From Clostridia bacterium (GTDB lineage Bacteria; Bacillota; Clostridia; Christensenellales; Borkfalkiaceae): a stretch of DNA of 6,394 nucleotides. The stretch is taken from the NCBI GenBank assembly GCA_900767495.1, contig CAAFZH010000021.1:1-6394 (forward strand). Reading direction: 5' to 3'. Positions 5,416-6,394 of the stretch are shown here, piece by piece. The first letter of the stretch is position 1. Every line of letters begins with the position of its first letter. Both the position numbers and the translations under genes were made by a program. Under the pieces are notes generated by a model. The model worked only from the letters and a program-made list of their open reading frames with translations. It did no database searches and was not told the origin of the DNA.

Positions 5416-6133
5416 TAAAAAACTTGCCGAAGAATTAGACGAAGTTCCGCTCGAGTATTCCGAAGAGGAAACCGAAATTATATTGGATGAAGAGGGCAGT
5501 TTGGACGGCGACGCGGAAGAGGTGGAAAAACTCGCCGCAAAAAAGCCTAAAAAAAAAGCCTTTGAACTGACTCCGCCCGCGGATATGCAGGAAATAGCCG
5601 AATATCTCTGCGCAAAACGCAAAAAACGCCTGTCTTACGACTTATCCGACGTGGTTTTTTCGCTCGAATCGCCCGTTTTGGGTACGGACGGCAAAAATTA
5701 CGAGGGCGTTAAAATTTCCGGAATAATCGAGGCGGAAATAAAAGCGGGCGTAAAGTGCGGCAAACTCTGTAAATTCGACGGTCTTAAAGCCAAGGAACTC
5801 AAAGAGGAATACGAGGGCGACAAAGCCTACGAATTTGCCGAACAGGAACTAAAACGCGCGGGACTTTTGCTTAACGGCGACGAAATAGAGGTTTACGTGT
5901 TCGACTGGGATATGAACGCTTTTCACCACGTAGGTTATCTTAACTCGGACGGCGCGGAAGAACTGAAAGCCTATCTGGAAAGACCTTTCGACTACGATTT
6001 TGACGTAAACGCGGTAATCACGGGCGGCAGATATCGTAAAGTAGTGCGCGGCGAAAACGGAAAACTGACTTTCGAGCGCGGCTCGGACGGCAAATACGGT
6101 TTGTCCGTAGACGTCAGCGTAATAAAGAAATAA
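5408..6133 (+). CDS. Unrecognised cytosolic protein with acidic N-terminal tail
   Basis: I do not recognise this 241-residue protein. Residues 1-40 are very acidic (18 Asp/Glu within 1-40) and low in complexity, probably disordered. They are followed by a lysine-rich stretch, AAKKPKKKAF (43-52). A globular part runs from about 56 to 240. Within it, GVKISGIIEAEI (100-111), GDEIEVYVFD (157-166) with NAFHHVGYL (170-178), and VNAVITGGRYRKV (200-212) suggest a small beta-rich domain. The pattern of a strand, an N-A-hydrophobic motif and then GYL faintly recalls the HIRAN domain, but I treat that as a weak guess. No signal peptide, membrane helix or catalytic motif is seen. GGAG (5394-5397) lies 10 bases before the ATG. 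It overlaps trpS by 8 bases, so it is made with WhiA and TrpRS, and it ends the operon just before a hairpin terminator. Codon use matches its neighbours. Confidence 0.82.
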   Translation: MIDKKLAEELDEVPLEYSEEETEIILDEEGSLDGDAEEVEKLAAKKPKKKAFELTPPADMQEIAEYLCAKRKKRLSYDLSDVVFSLESPVLGTDGKNYEGVKISGIIEAEIKAGVKCGKLCKFDGLKAKELKEEYEGDKAYEFAEQELKRAGLLLNGDEIEVYVFDWDMNAFHHVGYLNSDGAEELKAYLERPFDYDFDVNAVITGGRYRKVVRGENGKLTFERGSDGKYGLSVDVSVIKK

Positions 6134-6154
6134 CAGTATATAGTACAAATAAAG

Positions 6155-6200
6155 TGCGCCGACTGCGTTTTTATATTTCGCAGTCGGCGCATTGCATTTT
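6155..6200 (+). terminator. Hairpin terminator closing the whiA-trpS unit
   Basis: TGCGCCGACTGCG (6155-6167) pairs perfectly with CGCAGTCGGCGCA (6179-6191) across an 11-base AT-rich loop. Two more pairs (G-T and A-T) can be added outside. The downstream tract, TTGCATTTT, is an imperfect T run, so termination strength is less certain than for the terminator at 386-420. It begins 21 bases after the stop of the last gene. Confidence 0.75.
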
Positions 6201-6216
6201 ATGACGGTCTTTTTTT

Positions 6217-6335
6217 ACGTCATCCTAAACGATAGTGAAAGATCCCACCGAGTAAGTGAAGAGTATATGTTCTGCACTTTTTCGGTGGGATTGCCGCAGT
6301 CGCTACGCTCCTTCGCAATGACACTTCTTTTTTTT
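6217..6335. repeat. Palindromic repeat unit 1 of a tandem array
   Basis: The unit begins ACGTCATCCT and ends ATGACACTTC plus a T run. An inner perfect 10-bp inverted repeat, ATCCCACCGA (6242-6251) with TCGGTGGGAT (6282-6291), and outer GTCAT (6219-6223) with ATGAC (6318-6322) give a hairpin of about 105 bases. Its centre, GAGTAAGTGAAGAGTATAT followed by TCTGC and a T run, resembles the centre of the element at 3229-3354. Its right half contains the 19 bases also found at 241-259. No reading frame of interest is present. Confidence 0.85.
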
Positions 6336-6394
6336 ACGTCATCCTGAACGATAGTGAAGGATCCCACCGAGTAAGTGAAGAGTATATGTTCTTA
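6336..6394. repeat. Palindromic repeat unit 2, cut by the window edge
   Basis: Bases 6336-6392 repeat 6217-6273 with only two differences in 57 positions, both G here against A in unit 1 (6346 and 6359). The offset of 119 bases suggests a tandem arrangement. The last two bases already differ from unit 1, so the unit may diverge or end here. The expected right arm lies outside the window. Confidence 0.85.

Overview
This window reads as a stretch of chromosome from an uncultured low-to-mid GC Bacillota/Clostridia-type bacterium. The grounds are a murB - PHP - whiA gene order, a WhiA protein (largely a Gram-positive regulator), a TrpRS of the long streptococcal/clostridial type, Shine-Dalgarno sites of the AGGAGG kind, and heavy use of ATA, TTA and AAA codons next to GCG/CGC codons. 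UGA, UAA and UAG all behave as stops. No phage, transposase, CRISPR, rRNA or tRNA gene is visible. The lineage is an inference from memory of gene families, not a database result.

Layout. Bases 1-300 are a non-coding, hairpin-rich repeat island. It runs into what looks like the 3' end of a broken membrane-transporter gene (about 241-372), followed by a near-ideal intrinsic terminator (386-420). An orphan extracellular solute-binding-like protein follows (447-1442), with no permease or ATPase beside it. A strong ribosome-binding site then starts murB (1482-2387, peptidoglycan precursor reductase), which overlaps a PHP-family metallophosphatase gene (2371-3153). A 244-base gap follows, dominated by a roughly 126-bp imperfect palindrome (3229-3354). 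Next come whiA (3398-4330), trpS (4327-5415) and an unrecognised acidic-tailed protein (5408-6133). These three are joined by overlaps of 4 and 8 bases, so they are very probably co-transcribed and translationally coupled. A hairpin terminator (6155-6200) closes the unit, and a tandem array of palindromic repeats of about 119 bp runs off the right edge.

How the genes work together. murB and whiA tie the region to cell-wall synthesis and division control. trpS is a housekeeping translation enzyme with no upstream leader of its own, so its expression follows whiA. The region resembles the conserved Gram-positive murB/rapZ/yvcK/whiA neighbourhood, but rapZ and yvcK are absent at the point where the palindromic element now sits.

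Most notable observations: a perfect 34-bp palindrome inside the whiA coding sequence; a family of related palindromic elements at three places in the window; the missing rapZ-yvcK pair; and the unassigned protein coupled to trpS. I see no convincing entirely new system. The repeat family and the last gene are the least explained parts.
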